Shown one piece after another: positions 8,108 through 17,208 of a stretch of 64,000 nucleotides of DNA; the first letter of the stretch is position 1; each line of letters opens with the position of its first letter. The position numbers and the translations under genes were made by a program. A model generated the notes under the pieces. That model ran no database searches and was not told where the DNA came from. It was given only the letters and a program-made list of their open reading frames with translations. The stretch comes from Ramlibacter monticola (GTDB taxonomy: Bacteria > Pseudomonadota > Gammaproteobacteria > Burkholderiales > Burkholderiaceae_C): assembly GCF_016722785.1 (NCBI RefSeq), contig NZ_JAEQNE010000002.1, forward strand, positions 372,001-436,000, read 5' to 3'.

Positions 8108-10047
8108 ATGCGGCTGTGCCGCGCGTCGAGCGGCGGCGTGATCGACGGCTCGTCGATGTCGAAATCCAGCGGCTGCAGTTCGCTCGCCACCGGCCGGGCC
8201 TTCGGCAACTCGTCGAGGTCGATATCCACGCCCAGGCGCACCGAAGACGGCGGCACCATCAGCAGCTCGAGGTCGACGTCGGGCCGCTCCCGCGCCACGA
8301 GCTCGAGCGGGCGCACCGAGGTGTCATGGACCGTGGTCTCGGGCACCTCCTCCGCCGGGGCCGGCTGCGACACCTCCTGCGCGATGTGGTACAGCAGCAC
8401 CAGCTCGCGGTAGGCCTCCAGGCTGAAGGACTCCGCGCCGGGCAGCCCCGGCCGGCGGAAGATCGACTCCTCGATCACCCCCAGCACCTCCGGAGCGGGC
8501 CAGAGGGCGAGGATGCGGCCCAGCGCGCGCCCGTAGTCCTCCAGCGAGGCGCCGCGCTGCTCGAAATGCTCGAAGTCGGGCGCCTGGGCCGTGAAGCGCT
8601 CGCGGAACTCGTTGCGCAGCCGCTCGTAGTCGGCCCGGCGGCCCAGCGAGTGGTACAGCTCCAGCAGGTCCAGCCAGGCCAGCGCGCTGGTCTCCACGTC
8701 GTCGTGGACGTGCGCCTCCAGTAGCGCGATCGCCTGTTCGTCCTCGCCGATGGACAGGAAGAAGTCGGCCTTGTCGTGGACGTCGATCAGTTCCTGCACG
8801 CCCACCATGCGCGTGAGGCCGCCGCGGCTGGCCAGGAACTCCTCGCGCGCGGGAAAGGGGAAGACGGCCGCGGAGGCACGCGGCGCGGTCGCGGCCGTCA
8901 GGGCGTCGTCCAGGCCTGCGGGAACCGGCGTCAGCCGTTGCGGGGCGGGCGTCGCCTGCGTGGCGAGGCCGCTCGCCGCGGACCCGCGGTGGGCATCGCC
9001 GTGCACCTCGAACCAGCGGCCGACCTGCCGCAGGCGGTGCTCCCCGTACCAGCGCCAGCCCAGCCACCCGAACAGCGCGAGCAGGATCGCCGACAAGCCG
9101 GCGACGATCGCGCCGGCCATCCCGCGCTCGGCGCGGACCCTTTCCACTTCGGCGCGCATCTGCACCATGGCGGCGGCGTTCTGCTGCGTCGCGTCGCGCA
9201 GCGATTTCAATTCGCGCTGCACCGACTGCAGGCGCTGCGCATCCTGCAGCGACGCGTCCGGATCCTTCTGCAGCGCCTGCCAGAGTGCCGCGGCGGCCGC
9301 GCGCCGCTGCGGATCCGCGGCGACCTGGCTGCGCAGTTCCGTGGACAGGCGCAGCACCGGATCGGTCTCGATCGCCAGGTCCAGCGGTTCCAGCCTCAAT
9401 CGCGGCCGGCCCTGGGTGGGCTCCGGCAGGCGGGACCGGACGACCGACGCCGGCGCGGCGGGGCGCCCCGCCTCCGGCCGCGCGGCGCGCAGGCCGCGTT
9501 CGGCGTGCAGCGTCGCCACGCCGGCCTCGCCGGAACGCGGCGCGCGCGCAACTGACACCCCAGCGGCCGGGACGGCGGGCACCGGACGGGTCGCCATCGG
9601 GGGCTGCGCCGGCACGGAGGGCAGGCGCGGCGGCGCCGCCGTTTCGTTCTGCGGCGGCGGCTCCGACAGGAGCACGAAGCGCCGCGTGGTGCCCTGGCCG
9701 CAGCCGACGTGCAGGTAGACCGTCACCATGGGCTCGTCGACCGGCGCCGGCGAGACCACCCGCAGCACGCCCTGTCCGCCCGTGCCCGGTTCCCAGCGCG
9801 CGGTGGGTGCGCGTCGCACCCGTTCCTCGCCGTAGAACACTTCGGCGCTGACGCAGGGTTCATCCCCGGCCGGCCCGTCGAGCGTGACGGGGACCGTGAG
9901 TTCGAGGGGCCTCCCAACGAGGACGGCGCCCTGGGCGCGGCCCACGGCCAGCGCGCTCGCGTCCAGCGAGACCAGGCAACCGCACGCCGCGAGCGGCAGG
10001 ACGCGGCGGGTAACTTTATGCAACATCAAGAAGCAGATTTTAGGCAT
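8104..10047 (-). CDS. FimV-like membrane-anchored protein
   Basis: A protein of about 647 residues with a signal peptide (VLPLAACGCLVSLDASALA), a periplasmic N-terminal domain resembling the FimV N-terminus (GRAQGAVLVGRPLELTVPV) and a Pro/Ala-rich linker. A coiled-coil (LQSVQRELKSLRDATQQ), one TM helix (GAIVAGLSAILLALFGWLGW) and a cytoplasmic C-terminal part with TPR-like helices (LIDVHDKADFFLSIGEDEQA) follow. FimV proteins organise cell-pole and type IV pilus assembly. LysM is not evident, and no pil genes are nearby. Start is uncertain: ATG 10047 follows GGTGG; GTG 10056 and ATG 10026 are alternatives. Confidence 0.7.
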   Translation of the reverse strand: MPKICFLMLHKVTRRVLPLAACGCLVSLDASALAVGRAQGAVLVGRPLELTVPVTLDGPAGDEPCVSAEVFYGEERVRRAPTARWEPGTGGQGVLRVVSPAPVDEPMVTVYLHVGCGQGTTRRFVLLSEPPPQNETAAPPRLPSVPAQPPMATRPVPAVPAAGVSVARAPRSGEAGVATLHAERGLRAARPEAGRPAAPASVVRSRLPEPTQGRPRLRLEPLDLAIETDPVLRLSTELRSQVAADPQRRAAAAALWQALQKDPDASLQDAQRLQSVQRELKSLRDATQQNAAAMVQMRAEVERVRAERGMAGAIVAGLSAILLALFGWLGWRWYGEHRLRQVGRWFEVHGDAHRGSAASGLATQATPAPQRLTPVPAGLDDALTAATAPRASAAVFPFPAREEFLASRGGLTRMVGVQELIDVHDKADFFLSIGEDEQAIALLEAHVHDDVETSALAWLDLLELYHSLGRRADYERLRNEFRERFTAQAPDFEHFEQRGASLEDYGRALGRILALWPAPEVLGVIEESIFRRPGLPGAESFSLEAYRELVLLYHIAQEVSQPAPAEEVPETTVHDTSVRPLELVARERPDVDLELLMVPPSSVRLGVDIDLDELPKARPVASELQPLDFDIDEPSITPPLDARHSRI

Positions 10048-10100
10048 TAACGCCACCCGGTCCCCGAAAGTTTCGCGGCGGAGCCTCTGGTGCGCCCGCC

Positions 10101-10106
10101 GATAAT
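10101..10106 (+). promoter_or_regulatory. Possible -10 box GATAAT close to a start codon
   Basis: GATAAT ends seven bases before the ATG at 10113, and no clear Shine-Dalgarno sequence is present. Transcription would begin about at the start codon, so the 3-hydroxyacyl-CoA dehydrogenase message could be leaderless. The -35 element is not convincing. Confidence 0.3.
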
Positions 10107-10112
10107 GACCGG

Positions 10113-11633
10113 ATGGAGACTCGTTACAACACGATAGGTATCGCCGGCGCCGGCGCCATGGGGCGCGGCATCGCGCAGATCGCCGCGCAGGCGGGCAGCA
10201 CGGTGCGGCTCTACGACACCCAGCCGGAGGCCGTGCAGCGCGCCTTGCAGGAGCTCGGCGCCCAGTGGGACCGGCTGCAGGAAAAGGGCCGCATGGACGC
10301 CGCCGCCGTGCAGGCCGCCAAGGCGCGCCTGAAGGGAGCGGCCAGCCTGCAGGAGCTGGCCGACTGCGATCTGGTGGTCGAGGCCGTGATCGAACGGCTG
10401 GACGTCAAGAAGTCCCTGTTCGCCGAGCTCGAACGCATCGTCGGCCCCGACGCGGTCCTGGCCACCAACACGTCCTCCCTCTCCGTCACGGCGATCGCCA
10501 ACGGTCTGCAGCGGCCGCAGCGCGTCGCCGGCTACCACTTCTTCAACCCGGTGCCGCTGATGAAGGTGGTGGAAGTGATCGCCGGACTGAAGACCGATCC
10601 CGCGGTCTGCGAGGGCCTCGCCGCCTACGCGAAGCAGATGGGTCATACGCCGGTGCAGGCGCAGGACACGCCCGGCTTCATCGTCAACCACGCCGGTCGC
10701 GGCTACGGCACCGAGGCCCTGCGCATCGCCAGCGAAGGCGTGGCCGATTTCGCCACCGTCGACCGCATCCTGCGCGACCAGGTCGGCTTCAGGCTCGGCC
10801 CCTTCGAGCTGATGGACCTGACCGGCCTCGACGTCTCGCATCCGGTGATGGAGTCGATCTACCAGCAGTACTACGACGAGCCGCGCTACCGCCCGAGCGC
10901 CATCGCGGCGCAGCGCGTGGCCGGCGGCGTGCTGGGTCGCAAGACCTCCGAGGGTTTCTACCGCTACGTCGAGGGCAAGCAGCAGGTGGCCGCCGAGCCG
11001 CCCGCGCCCACCGTAGACGAGATCCCGCCGGTGTGGGTCTCCACGCGCGCCGCCCGCCGTCCCGAGCTGCTCCAGCTGCTGAAGGACCTGGGCGCGAAGG
11101 TCGAGACCGGGCAGTCGCCCTCCATGAACGCCCTCACGCTGGTCGCGCCGCTCGGCTTCGACGTGACCACCGTGGCGGTGGTGGAACGGCTCGATCCCGC
11201 CCGCACCGTCGGCATCGACCTGCTGATCGAGGATGCGGCCACCAGGCGCCGGGTGCTGGCCACCAACCCCGCCACCCGCGCCGACATGCGCGACGCCGCC
11301 CATGCCCTGTTCGCGCGCGACGGCAAGCCGGTCAGCGTGATCCGCGACTCGGGCGGCTTCGTCACCCAGCGCGTGGTCGCCACCATCGTCAACATCGCCG
11401 CGGACATCTGCCAGCAGCGCGTCTGCTCGCCGCGCGACCTCGAGACCGCCGTGACCCTGGGCCTGGGCTATCCGCTCGGCCCGCTGGCCATGGGCGACCG
11501 CTGGGGTCCGACCAACATCCTGGAAGTGCTGTTCAACCTGCAGACGGTCTACGGCGACCCGCGCTACCGCCCCAGCCCCTGGCTGCGCCGGCGCGGCGCC
11601 ATCGGGCTGTCGCTGCTGCAAGAGGAGGCCTGA
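10113..11633 (+). CDS. 3-hydroxyacyl-CoA dehydrogenase (PaaH/PaaC type)
   Basis: Oxidises (S)-3-hydroxyacyl-CoA to 3-oxoacyl-CoA with NAD in beta-oxidation or phenylacetate-type pathways. The 506-residue protein has the Rossmann motif GIAGAGAMGRG at residues 9-19. The family signatures NTSSLSVTAIA and GYHFFNPVPLMKVVEVI follow, with the latter containing the catalytic His of the HFFNP motif. Two C-terminal dehydrogenase domains follow, each with its own DSGGFV/DTPGFIVN motif, as in PaaH. The next gene (enoyl-CoA hydratase) starts three bases after its stop. No other paa genes are nearby, so a general fatty-acid role is as likely as phenylacetate use. Confidence 0.93.
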   Translation: METRYNTIGIAGAGAMGRGIAQIAAQAGSTVRLYDTQPEAVQRALQELGAQWDRLQEKGRMDAAAVQAAKARLKGAASLQELADCDLVVEAVIERLDVKKSLFAELERIVGPDAVLATNTSSLSVTAIANGLQRPQRVAGYHFFNPVPLMKVVEVIAGLKTDPAVCEGLAAYAKQMGHTPVQAQDTPGFIVNHAGRGYGTEALRIASEGVADFATVDRILRDQVGFRLGPFELMDLTGLDVSHPVMESIYQQYYDEPRYRPSAIAAQRVAGGVLGRKTSEGFYRYVEGKQQVAAEPPAPTVDEIPPVWVSTRAARRPELLQLLKDLGAKVETGQSPSMNALTLVAPLGFDVTTVAVVERLDPARTVGIDLLIEDAATRRRVLATNPATRADMRDAAHALFARDGKPVSVIRDSGGFVTQRVVATIVNIAADICQQRVCSPRDLETAVTLGLGYPLGPLAMGDRWGPTNILEVLFNLQTVYGDPRYRPSPWLRRRGAIGLSLLQEEA

Positions 11634-11636
11634 GCC

Positions 11637-12416
11637 ATGACGGCCGAACTCAAGAGCGCGAGCCAGGGCCGCACCATGGTCCTGACCATCAGCAACCCCG
11701 AGCTGCGCAACGCGCTCGGGCCGGAGATCTACGCCGCCGGCGTCGAGGCGCTCAACGCCGCCGACAGCAACCCCGAGGTGCGCAGCGTCGTCATCACCGG
11801 CGAAGGCAGCAACTTCTGCGCCGGCGGCAACCTGCAGCGCCTGCTGTCCAACCGCGACAAGGCCCCCGAGGTGCAGGCGCAATCCATCGACGGCCTGCAC
11901 GGCTGGATCGACGCGATCCGCACCTTCCCCAAGCCCGTCATCGCCGCCGTGGAAGGCGCCGCGGCCGGCGCCGGCTTCTCGCTGGCGCTGGCCTGCGACC
12001 TCATCGTCGCGGCCGAGAACGCGGTGTTCGTCATGGCGTACAGCAGCGTCGGCCTGTCGCCGGACGGCGGCGGCACCTGGAGCCTTGGGCAGGCCCTGCC
12101 GCGCCAGCTCGCGAGCGAGCTGCTGATGTGCGGCGAGCGCATCGTGCCGGCGCGGCTGCAGCAGCTGGGGGTCGTCAACCGGGTGGCGCCGCCCGGCACG
12201 GCGCTGGCCGAAGCGCTGGCGCTGGCCGAACGGCTCAACGAGCGGGCCCCCAACACGCTCGGGAGCATCAAGGAACTGCTCAACGACGCGGCCGGCGCCT
12301 CCATGGCGCGCCAGCTCGCCGCCGAGCGCGACCATTTCGTGCGCAACCTGCACCACGCCAACGGCGGGATCGGCATCCGTGCCTTCCTCGCCAAACAGAA
12401 GCCGGAGTACCAGTGA
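11637..12416 (+). CDS. Enoyl-CoA hydratase/isomerase family protein
   Basis: Crotonase-fold enzyme of 259 residues, expected to hydrate 2-enoyl-CoA or isomerise double bonds in acyl-CoA chains. The oxyanion-hole motif is NFCAGGNLQRL, and EGAAAGAGFSLALACDLIVA provides the second backbone amide. GLSPDGGGTWSLGQALP replaces the glutamate of classical hydratases at one position by Asp, so isomerase or hydratase activity cannot be decided. It follows the hydroxyacyl-CoA dehydrogenase by three bases, so the two are surely one operon. The stop overlaps a GTG of the next reading frame. Confidence 0.9.
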   Translation: MTAELKSASQGRTMVLTISNPELRNALGPEIYAAGVEALNAADSNPEVRSVVITGEGSNFCAGGNLQRLLSNRDKAPEVQAQSIDGLHGWIDAIRTFPKPVIAAVEGAAAGAGFSLALACDLIVAAENAVFVMAYSSVGLSPDGGGTWSLGQALPRQLASELLMCGERIVPARLQQLGVVNRVAPPGTALAEALALAERLNERAPNTLGSIKELLNDAAGASMARQLAAERDHFVRNLHHANGGIGIRAFLAKQKPEYQ

Positions 12417-12469
12417 GCACCGTCCCGAACGCGACAGAACCGGGCCGGCAGTCGCTCACAAGACAGACC

Positions 12470-13195
12470 ATGGACGATCCGATTCTTACCATCGACGAAC
12501 GCGCGGCCATCAACAATGGCCGCTGGTTCTCCAGCCTCTCCCCCTCCCTGCGCCACGACATCCTCCGATGCGCCTTCGTCAAACGCTACAAGGACGGCGA
12601 ACTGATCTGCGCCCGCGGCGACCCGGCCGAGTTCTGGACCGCGGTGGCGCGCGGCGCCGTGCGCGTGAGTTCCACCTCCATCACGGGCAGGCAGGTCACG
12701 CTCACCTACGTGGAGCCGGGGATCTGGTTCGGTGACGTCGCGATCTTCGATGGCGAGCGGCGCACCCACGACGCCTGGGCGCACGGGGACACCACGATGC
12801 TGCTGGTGTCGCGCGCGGACCTGCAGAAGATCCTGTCGCTGCACGTGGAGCTGTACGAGGCGCTGCTCAAGCTGCACTCGCGCCGCATCCGCCAGCTGTT
12901 CGGGCTGGTGGAGGACCTCAACACCCTGCCCCTGCGCGCGCGTCTCGCCAAGCAGCTGGTGCACCTGGTGCGCAGCTACGGCGTGCCTTCGCTCGCCGAC
13001 GGCCACGAGGTGCGCATCGGCCTGCAGCTCGCGCAGGAGGAACTGGCGCAGCTGCTGGGGGCCTCGCGCCAGCGGGTCAACCAGGAGCTCAAGCAGATGG
13101 AGCGCGAGGACGTCATCCGCATCGAGCCGGGCGGGCTGGTGGTGCGCAACCGCGACAGCCTCATGCGCATCGTCGAGGCCGACAATGAGAGGTAG
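12470..13195 (+). CDS. Crp/Fnr family transcriptional regulator
   Basis: A 241-residue regulator with an N-terminal cyclic-nucleotide-binding-like beta barrel and a C-terminal winged helix. The barrel includes [21 protein letters not shown] and [19 protein letters not shown]. The helix-turn-helix is [21 protein letters not shown]. There is no FNR-type Cys cluster, so it is not an oxygen-sensing FNR. I chose ATG 12470 because the conserved sequence begins MDDPILT; an in-frame GTG at 12413 overlaps the upstream stop and has GGAG six bases before it. Being embedded between acyl-CoA genes suggests it senses lipid or carbon status, but this is inference. Confidence 0.9.
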   Translation: MDDPILTIDERAAINNGRWFSSLSPSLRHDILRCAFVKRYKDGELICARGDPAEFWTAVARGAVRVSSTSITGRQVTLTYVEPGIWFGDVAIFDGERRTHDAWAHGDTTMLLVSRADLQKILSLHVELYEALLKLHSRRIRQLFGLVEDLNTLPLRARLAKQLVHLVRSYGVPSLADGHEVRIGLQLAQEELAQLLGASRQRVNQELKQMEREDVIRIEPGGLVVRNRDSLMRIVEADNER

Positions 13196-13204
13196 CCGGC
13201 GCGC

Positions 13205-13256
13205 GCCGCACGGCCGCCCGAAGGCGCGCGCCCCCTCCGCTTGCGGAGGGGGGAGG
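13205..13256. repeat. 52-bp intergenic hairpin repeat, copy 2
   Basis: Same element as 1422-1473, with one difference seen (G instead of T in the GGCGC-CG junction). It lies between the Crp/Fnr gene and the APH-like gene and carries the same 10-base inverted arms around TT. It ends about 42 bp before the next ATG. Confidence 0.75.
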
Positions 13257-13297
13257 CGCAGGCCGCATGGCGGACAAGCCTGGGGGAGGATCACAAA

Positions 13298-14407
13298 ATG
13301 ACCGACAACAGCTTCGACCATTTCGTCGGCACCCGGGCCGTGTCCGGGCAGCACGCCTTCGACACCGGCGCGCTCACCGCCTGGCTGGAAAAGAACCTCG
13401 AAGGCTTCCGCGGCCCGCTCACGGTGGAGATGTTCAAGGGCGGCCAGTCCAACCCCACCTACCGGCTGGTGACGCCGCAATGCAGCTACGTGATGCGGGC
13501 CAAGCCCGGCCCGGTGGCGAAGCTGCTGCCCTCGGCGCATGCGGTGGAGCGCGAGTTCGCGGTGATGCGCGGGCTCGCGGGCACCGACGTGCCGGTGCCG
13601 CGCATGCACGTGCTGTGCGAGGACGAGTCCGTGATCGGACGCGCCTTCTACGTCATGGAGTTCATGCAGGGCCGCGTGCTGTGGGACCAGGGCCTGCCCG
13701 ACATGACGCCTGCGCAGCGCGGCGAGATCTACGACGAGATGAACCGCGTGATCGCGGCGCTGCACACGGTGAAGTTCGCCGAGCGCGGGCTGGCGAATTA
13801 CGGCAAGCCGGGCAACTACTTCGAGCGCCAGATCGGCCGCTGGAGCAAGCAGTACAAGGCCTCGACCGACGGCGCCGGCCCCATGAGCCAGCCCATCCCC
13901 GAGATGGAGAAGCTGCTCGACTGGCTGCCGGCGCACGTTCCGGCGGCGGCGCGCGACGAGTCCAAGGTGTCCATCGTGCACGGCGACTTCCGGCTGGACA
14001 ACCTGATGTTCCATCCGACCGAGCCGCGCATCATCGCGGTGCTGGACTGGGAACTCTCGACGCTGGGCCACCCCTTCGCCGACTTCAGCTACCACTGCAT
14101 GTCCTGGCACATCCCGCACGGCGCCTTCCGCGGCATCGCCGACCTCGACCTGCAGTCGCTGGGCATCCCGGCCGAGGACGACTACATCCGCCGCTACTGC
14201 GACCGCACCGGCCTGGTCACCGTGGCCGACCTGAAGGCGGACTGGAACTTCTACCTGGCCTACAACCTGTTCCGCATCGCGGCGATCCTGCAGGGCATCG
14301 CCAAGCGCTTCGAGGCCGGCACCGCCTCCAGCCCGCAGGCCGCCGACGCCGGCAGCCGGGCGCGGCCGATGGCGGAACTGGCCTGGCGCTTCGCCCAGCG
14401 CGCCTGA
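13298..14407 (+). CDS. Aminoglycoside-phosphotransferase-fold protein (ACAD10/11 kinase-like)
   Basis: A 369-residue protein of the APH/choline kinase fold. It has the nucleotide-binding beginning [15 protein letters not shown], the catalytic loop [13 protein letters not shown] and the metal-binding [18 protein letters not shown]. This subgroup lies beside acyl-CoA dehydrogenases and matches the kinase half of ACAD10/11, where it phosphorylates 4-hydroxyacyl-CoA. It is therefore more likely a catabolic kinase than a resistance gene. GGGGGAGGA lies seven bases before ATG 13298. The acyl-CoA dehydrogenase follows 29 bp downstream. Confidence 0.88.
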   Translation: MTDNSFDHFVGTRAVSGQHAFDTGALTAWLEKNLEGFRGPLTVEMFKGGQSNPTYRLVTPQCSYVMRAKPGPVAKLLPSAHAVEREFAVMRGLAGTDVPVPRMHVLCEDESVIGRAFYVMEFMQGRVLWDQGLPDMTPAQRGEIYDEMNRVIAALHTVKFAERGLANYGKPGNYFERQIGRWSKQYKASTDGAGPMSQPIPEMEKLLDWLPAHVPAAARDESKVSIVHGDFRLDNLMFHPTEPRIIAVLDWELSTLGHPFADFSYHCMSWHIPHGAFRGIADLDLQSLGIPAEDDYIRRYCDRTGLVTVADLKADWNFYLAYNLFRIAAILQGIAKRFEAGTASSPQAADAGSRARPMAELAWRFAQRA

Positions 14408-14436
14408 TCCCTTACCCACCTCCGAGGAGACACAGC

Positions 14437-15711
14437 ATGGACTTCGAATACTCCGCCAAGACCCGAGAACTCCAGGCGCGCCTGCAGAAGTTCATGGACG
14501 ACCATGTGTATCCCAACGAGGGCACGTACAAGAAGCAGTTGCAGGCCAACACCGAGGCCGGCAAGCGGTGGTCGCCGATCCCGATCATCGAGGAGCTCAA
14601 GCTCAAGGCGCGCCCCGCCGGCCTGTGGAACCTGTTCCTGCCGGTCGACAGCGCCAGGCACTCCGGCTACGAGGGCGCCGGCCTCACCAACCAGGAATAC
14701 GCGCCGCTGGCCGAGATCATGGGCCGGGTGCCATGGTCCTCCGAGGTGTTCAATTGCTCGGCGCCCGACACCGGCAACATGGAGACGCTGGCGCGCTACG
14801 GCTCCGAGGAGATCAAGGCGAAGTGGCTCAAGCCGCTGCTGGAAGGCGAGATCCGTTCCGCCTTCGCGATGACCGAGCCGGAAGTCGCCTCCTCCGACGC
14901 GACCAACATCCAGACCCGCATCGAGCGCGACGGCGACCACTACGTGGTCAACGGCCACAAGTGGTGGATCTCGGGCGCGCCCGACCCGCGCTGCAAGGTC
15001 TACATCACCATGGGCAAGACCGACCCGGACGCGCCCCGGCATTCGCAGCAGAGCATGATCGTGATCCCGGCGGACGCGCCCGGCATCCGCATCGTGCGCC
15101 CGCTGGACGTGTTCGGCTACGACGACGCGCCGCACGGCCACGCCGAGATGTACTTCGAGAACGTGCGGGTGCCGGCCGGCAACATCCTGCTCGGCGAGGG
15201 CCGCGGCTTCGAGATCGCGCAGGGCCGCCTCGGCCCGGGCCGCATCCACCACTGCATGCGCCTGATCGGGCTGGCCGAGCGCGCGCTGGAGCTGATGTGC
15301 AAGCGTTCGCTGGAGCGCGTGGCCTTCGGCAAGCCGGTGGCGCAGCAGACCGTGACGCAGGAGCGCATCGCCGAGGCCCGCTGCAAGATCGACATGGCGC
15401 GCCTGCTGACGCTGAAGGCCGCGTGGATGATGGACATCGCCGGCAACAAGGTCGCCCGGACCGAGATCGCGATGATCAAGGTGGTGGCGCCCAACATGGC
15501 CTGCCAGGTGATCGACTGGGCCATCCAGGCCCACGGCGGCGGCGGCGTCTCCGGCGCCTTCCCGCTGGCGCAGGCCTATGCGCACGCCCGCACGCTGCGC
15601 TTCGCCGACGGCCCGGACGAAGTGCACCGCAACGCGATCGCCAAGTGGGAGCTGGGCAAGTACGGCAGCTTCGGCAAGAGCGCCCCTGCGCCCGTCACGC
15701 GCGGGGCGTGA
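14437..15711 (+). CDS. Acyl-CoA dehydrogenase (ACAD10/11-like)
   Basis: An FAD enzyme of 424 residues that oxidises acyl-CoA to the 2,3-enoyl form. Motifs include [17 protein letters not shown] (FAD/acyl binding), [12 protein letters not shown] and the C-terminal [18 protein letters not shown]. It belongs to the long ACAD10/11-like branch. With the kinase upstream it could open 4-hydroxy fatty acids: phosphorylation, elimination, then beta-oxidation using the two enzymes at 10113-12416. GAGGAGA lies seven bases before the ATG. The gene is followed by a strong GC-rich inverted repeat. Confidence 0.93.
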   Translation: MDFEYSAKTRELQARLQKFMDDHVYPNEGTYKKQLQANTEAGKRWSPIPIIEELKLKARPAGLWNLFLPVDSARHSGYEGAGLTNQEYAPLAEIMGRVPWSSEVFNCSAPDTGNMETLARYGSEEIKAKWLKPLLEGEIRSAFAMTEPEVASSDATNIQTRIERDGDHYVVNGHKWWISGAPDPRCKVYITMGKTDPDAPRHSQQSMIVIPADAPGIRIVRPLDVFGYDDAPHGHAEMYFENVRVPAGNILLGEGRGFEIAQGRLGPGRIHHCMRLIGLAERALELMCKRSLERVAFGKPVAQQTVTQERIAEARCKIDMARLLTLKAAWMMDIAGNKVARTEIAMIKVVAPNMACQVIDWAIQAHGGGGVSGAFPLAQAYAHARTLRFADGPDEVHRNAIAKWELGKYGSFGKSAPAPVTRGA

Positions 15712-15721
15712 TCCCCCTGCT

Positions 15722-15743
15722 CCCTCCCCCGCCCGGGGGAGGG
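15722..15743. terminator. GC-rich 10-bp hairpin between convergent genes
   Basis: CCCTCCCCCG (15722-15731) and CGGGGGAGGG (15734-15743) are perfect inverted arms separated by CC. They lie between the convergent acyl-CoA dehydrogenase and the unknown gene on the minus strand. It resembles the C-rich/G-rich intergenic palindromes seen elsewhere in this window and may act as a bidirectional terminator. Confidence 0.45.
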
Positions 15744-15757
15744 CCGGGTGGGGGCAC

Positions 15758-16444
15758 TCAGCGCTTGAACGCCCCCAGCGCGCTCTCGCACGCCGCCGTG
15801 AACACCCGCGTCGCATGATCCAGCGTGGACGTCACCGGGGGCAGGTACTGCATGCGCAGGTAGCACTTGCCGCGCAGCAGCACGATCAGGAAGGGCACCT
15901 GCGGCCCCGGCGCCGGCGCAGGCCAGCCGAGGAGCAGGTCGATCAGCGAATCCTCCACCCAGGCCAGCGCGTGTTCGCGCTTGTCCGCCAGCACGGCGTA
16001 GCGCTCCCAGAACGCCTGCGGCGCGCCCTCCCAGCCGATCTCGTCGTAGATGGCGAGCCAGCGCATCTCCTCGGGCAGGCGCGGGTCGGCGGTGGTCTGC
16101 AGGGTGTCGGTGATCATGCTGTAGGCGCGGCGTTCCAGCGCATCCTTCAGCGGCCGGTTGATGATCAGCGCGCCGACCTCGCCGAACACCCCCAGGTCGG
16201 CGCGGGCGCGCAGTTCCTCGCCCGGGATGTAGTCGCGGTTGGGCTTGCCCAGTTCCATGCGCCAGGGATGGCCGCCCACCTCGCCCTGCATCGACATGGT
16301 GTGGCCCAGCGGCGCGGTGGAAAAGCTCATGCCGCGCGAGGCCGCCCATTCCGACACGGGGCCGTGCGACGAGTGCGAGGACGCGTCTTCGCCGTCGCGC
16401 TCCTTCGGCTCGCGCTGGAAGGCCTTCCGGATGCGTTCGAACAT
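15758..16444 (-). CDS. Conserved hypothetical protein, 228 residues
   Basis: I do not recognise a named domain. The protein begins MFERIRKAFQREPKERDGED, is Ser/His-rich near residues 22-30 and then appears globular, with VGALIINRPLKDALERRAYS and a Trp-rich segment MRWLAIYDEIGWEGAPQAFW. No signal peptide or clear membrane segment is seen. It is transcribed divergently from the GST gene with 62 bp between the starts. The length, even composition and position support real coding. Confidence 0.75.
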   Translation of the reverse strand: MFERIRKAFQREPKERDGEDASSHSSHGPVSEWAASRGMSFSTAPLGHTMSMQGEVGGHPWRMELGKPNRDYIPGEELRARADLGVFGEVGALIINRPLKDALERRAYSMITDTLQTTADPRLPEEMRWLAIYDEIGWEGAPQAFWERYAVLADKREHALAWVEDSLIDLLLGWPAPAPGPQVPFLIVLLRGKCYLRMQYLPPVTSTLDHATRVFTAACESALGAFKR

Positions 16445-16506
16445 GCGAATGCCGTATGCCCTAGAGTTCTCCGGTCCCCAGTCTATTTGAAACAGGAGGT
16501 TTCTGC

Positions 16507-17208
16507 GTGTCGACGATAGCGGTTTATTCCTGGCCCACGCCCAACGGGCACAAGGTCCACATCATGCTCGAGGAATGTGGCCTTCCCTACGAGGCGATCC
16601 CGGTGAACATCGGCGCCGGCGAGCAGTTCAAGCCCGACTTCCTGAAGATCAGCCCGAACAACAAGATCCCCGCGATCGTCGATCCCGACGGGCCGGACGG
16701 CGAGCCGGTCTCGCTGTTCGAGTCGGGCGCGATCCTGGTCTACCTGGCCGCCAAGACCGGCCGCTTCCTGCCCGCGGGCGACCGCGCGAAGTACGAAGTG
16801 CTGCAGTGGCTGATGTTCCAGATGGGGGGCGTCGGCCCCATGCTGGGACAGGCGCACCACTTCCGCATCTACGCCCCCGAGAAGCTGCCCTACGCCATCG
16901 ACCGCTACACCAACGAGGCCAGGCGGCTCTATGGGGTGATCGACAAGCGCCTCGCGCAAAGCCATTGGCTGGGCGGGGACGAGTATTCGATCGCCGACAT
17001 CGCCACCTTCCCCTGGCTGCGCAGCTGGCAGAACCAGGGCATCGTGCTGGAGGAGTATCCGCGCCTGGAGCGCTGGTTCTACGCGATCGCCGAGCGGCCC
17101 GCGGTGCAGCGCGGCGTGAAGGTGCTGGCGGAACTGCGCAAGCCGATCACGGAAGACCCGAAGGCGCGGGAGATCCTGTTCGGCGCCACGCAGTACCAGC
17201 GGCGCTGA
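16507..17208 (+). CDS. Glutathione S-transferase family protein (YfcG/Ure2p-like)
   Basis: A 233-residue GST with an N-terminal thioredoxin-like domain (VYSWPTPNGHKVHIMLEE; NKIPAIVDPDGPDGEPV; ESGAILVYLA for glutathione binding). A C-terminal helical domain (IADIATFPWLRSWQNQGI) follows. The pattern matches the Nu/YfcG disulfide-bond oxidoreductase branch, which uses glutathione to reduce disulfides rather than to detoxify. GTG at 16507 is chosen because the strong AGGAGGT (16494-16500) lies six bases upstream. Its stop directly abuts the stop of the convergent MFS gene. Confidence 0.92.
   Translation: MSTIAVYSWPTPNGHKVHIMLEECGLPYEAIPVNIGAGEQFKPDFLKISPNNKIPAIVDPDGPDGEPVSLFESGAILVYLAAKTGRFLPAGDRAKYEVLQWLMFQMGGVGPMLGQAHHFRIYAPEKLPYAIDRYTNEARRLYGVIDKRLAQSHWLGGDEYSIADIATFPWLRSWQNQGIVLEEYPRLERWFYAIAERPAVQRGVKVLAELRKPITEDPKAREILFGATQYQRR

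Noticed and set aside
13298..14407. Aminoglycoside resistance gene
   Set aside because: The APH fold is present, but the sequence and the adjacent acyl-CoA dehydrogenase fit the ACAD10/11 kinase-like group.
11729..14419. 896-codon open frame on the minus strand
   Set aside because: Antisense to four well-recognised genes; His/Gly/Arg/Val-rich shadow translation without domains.
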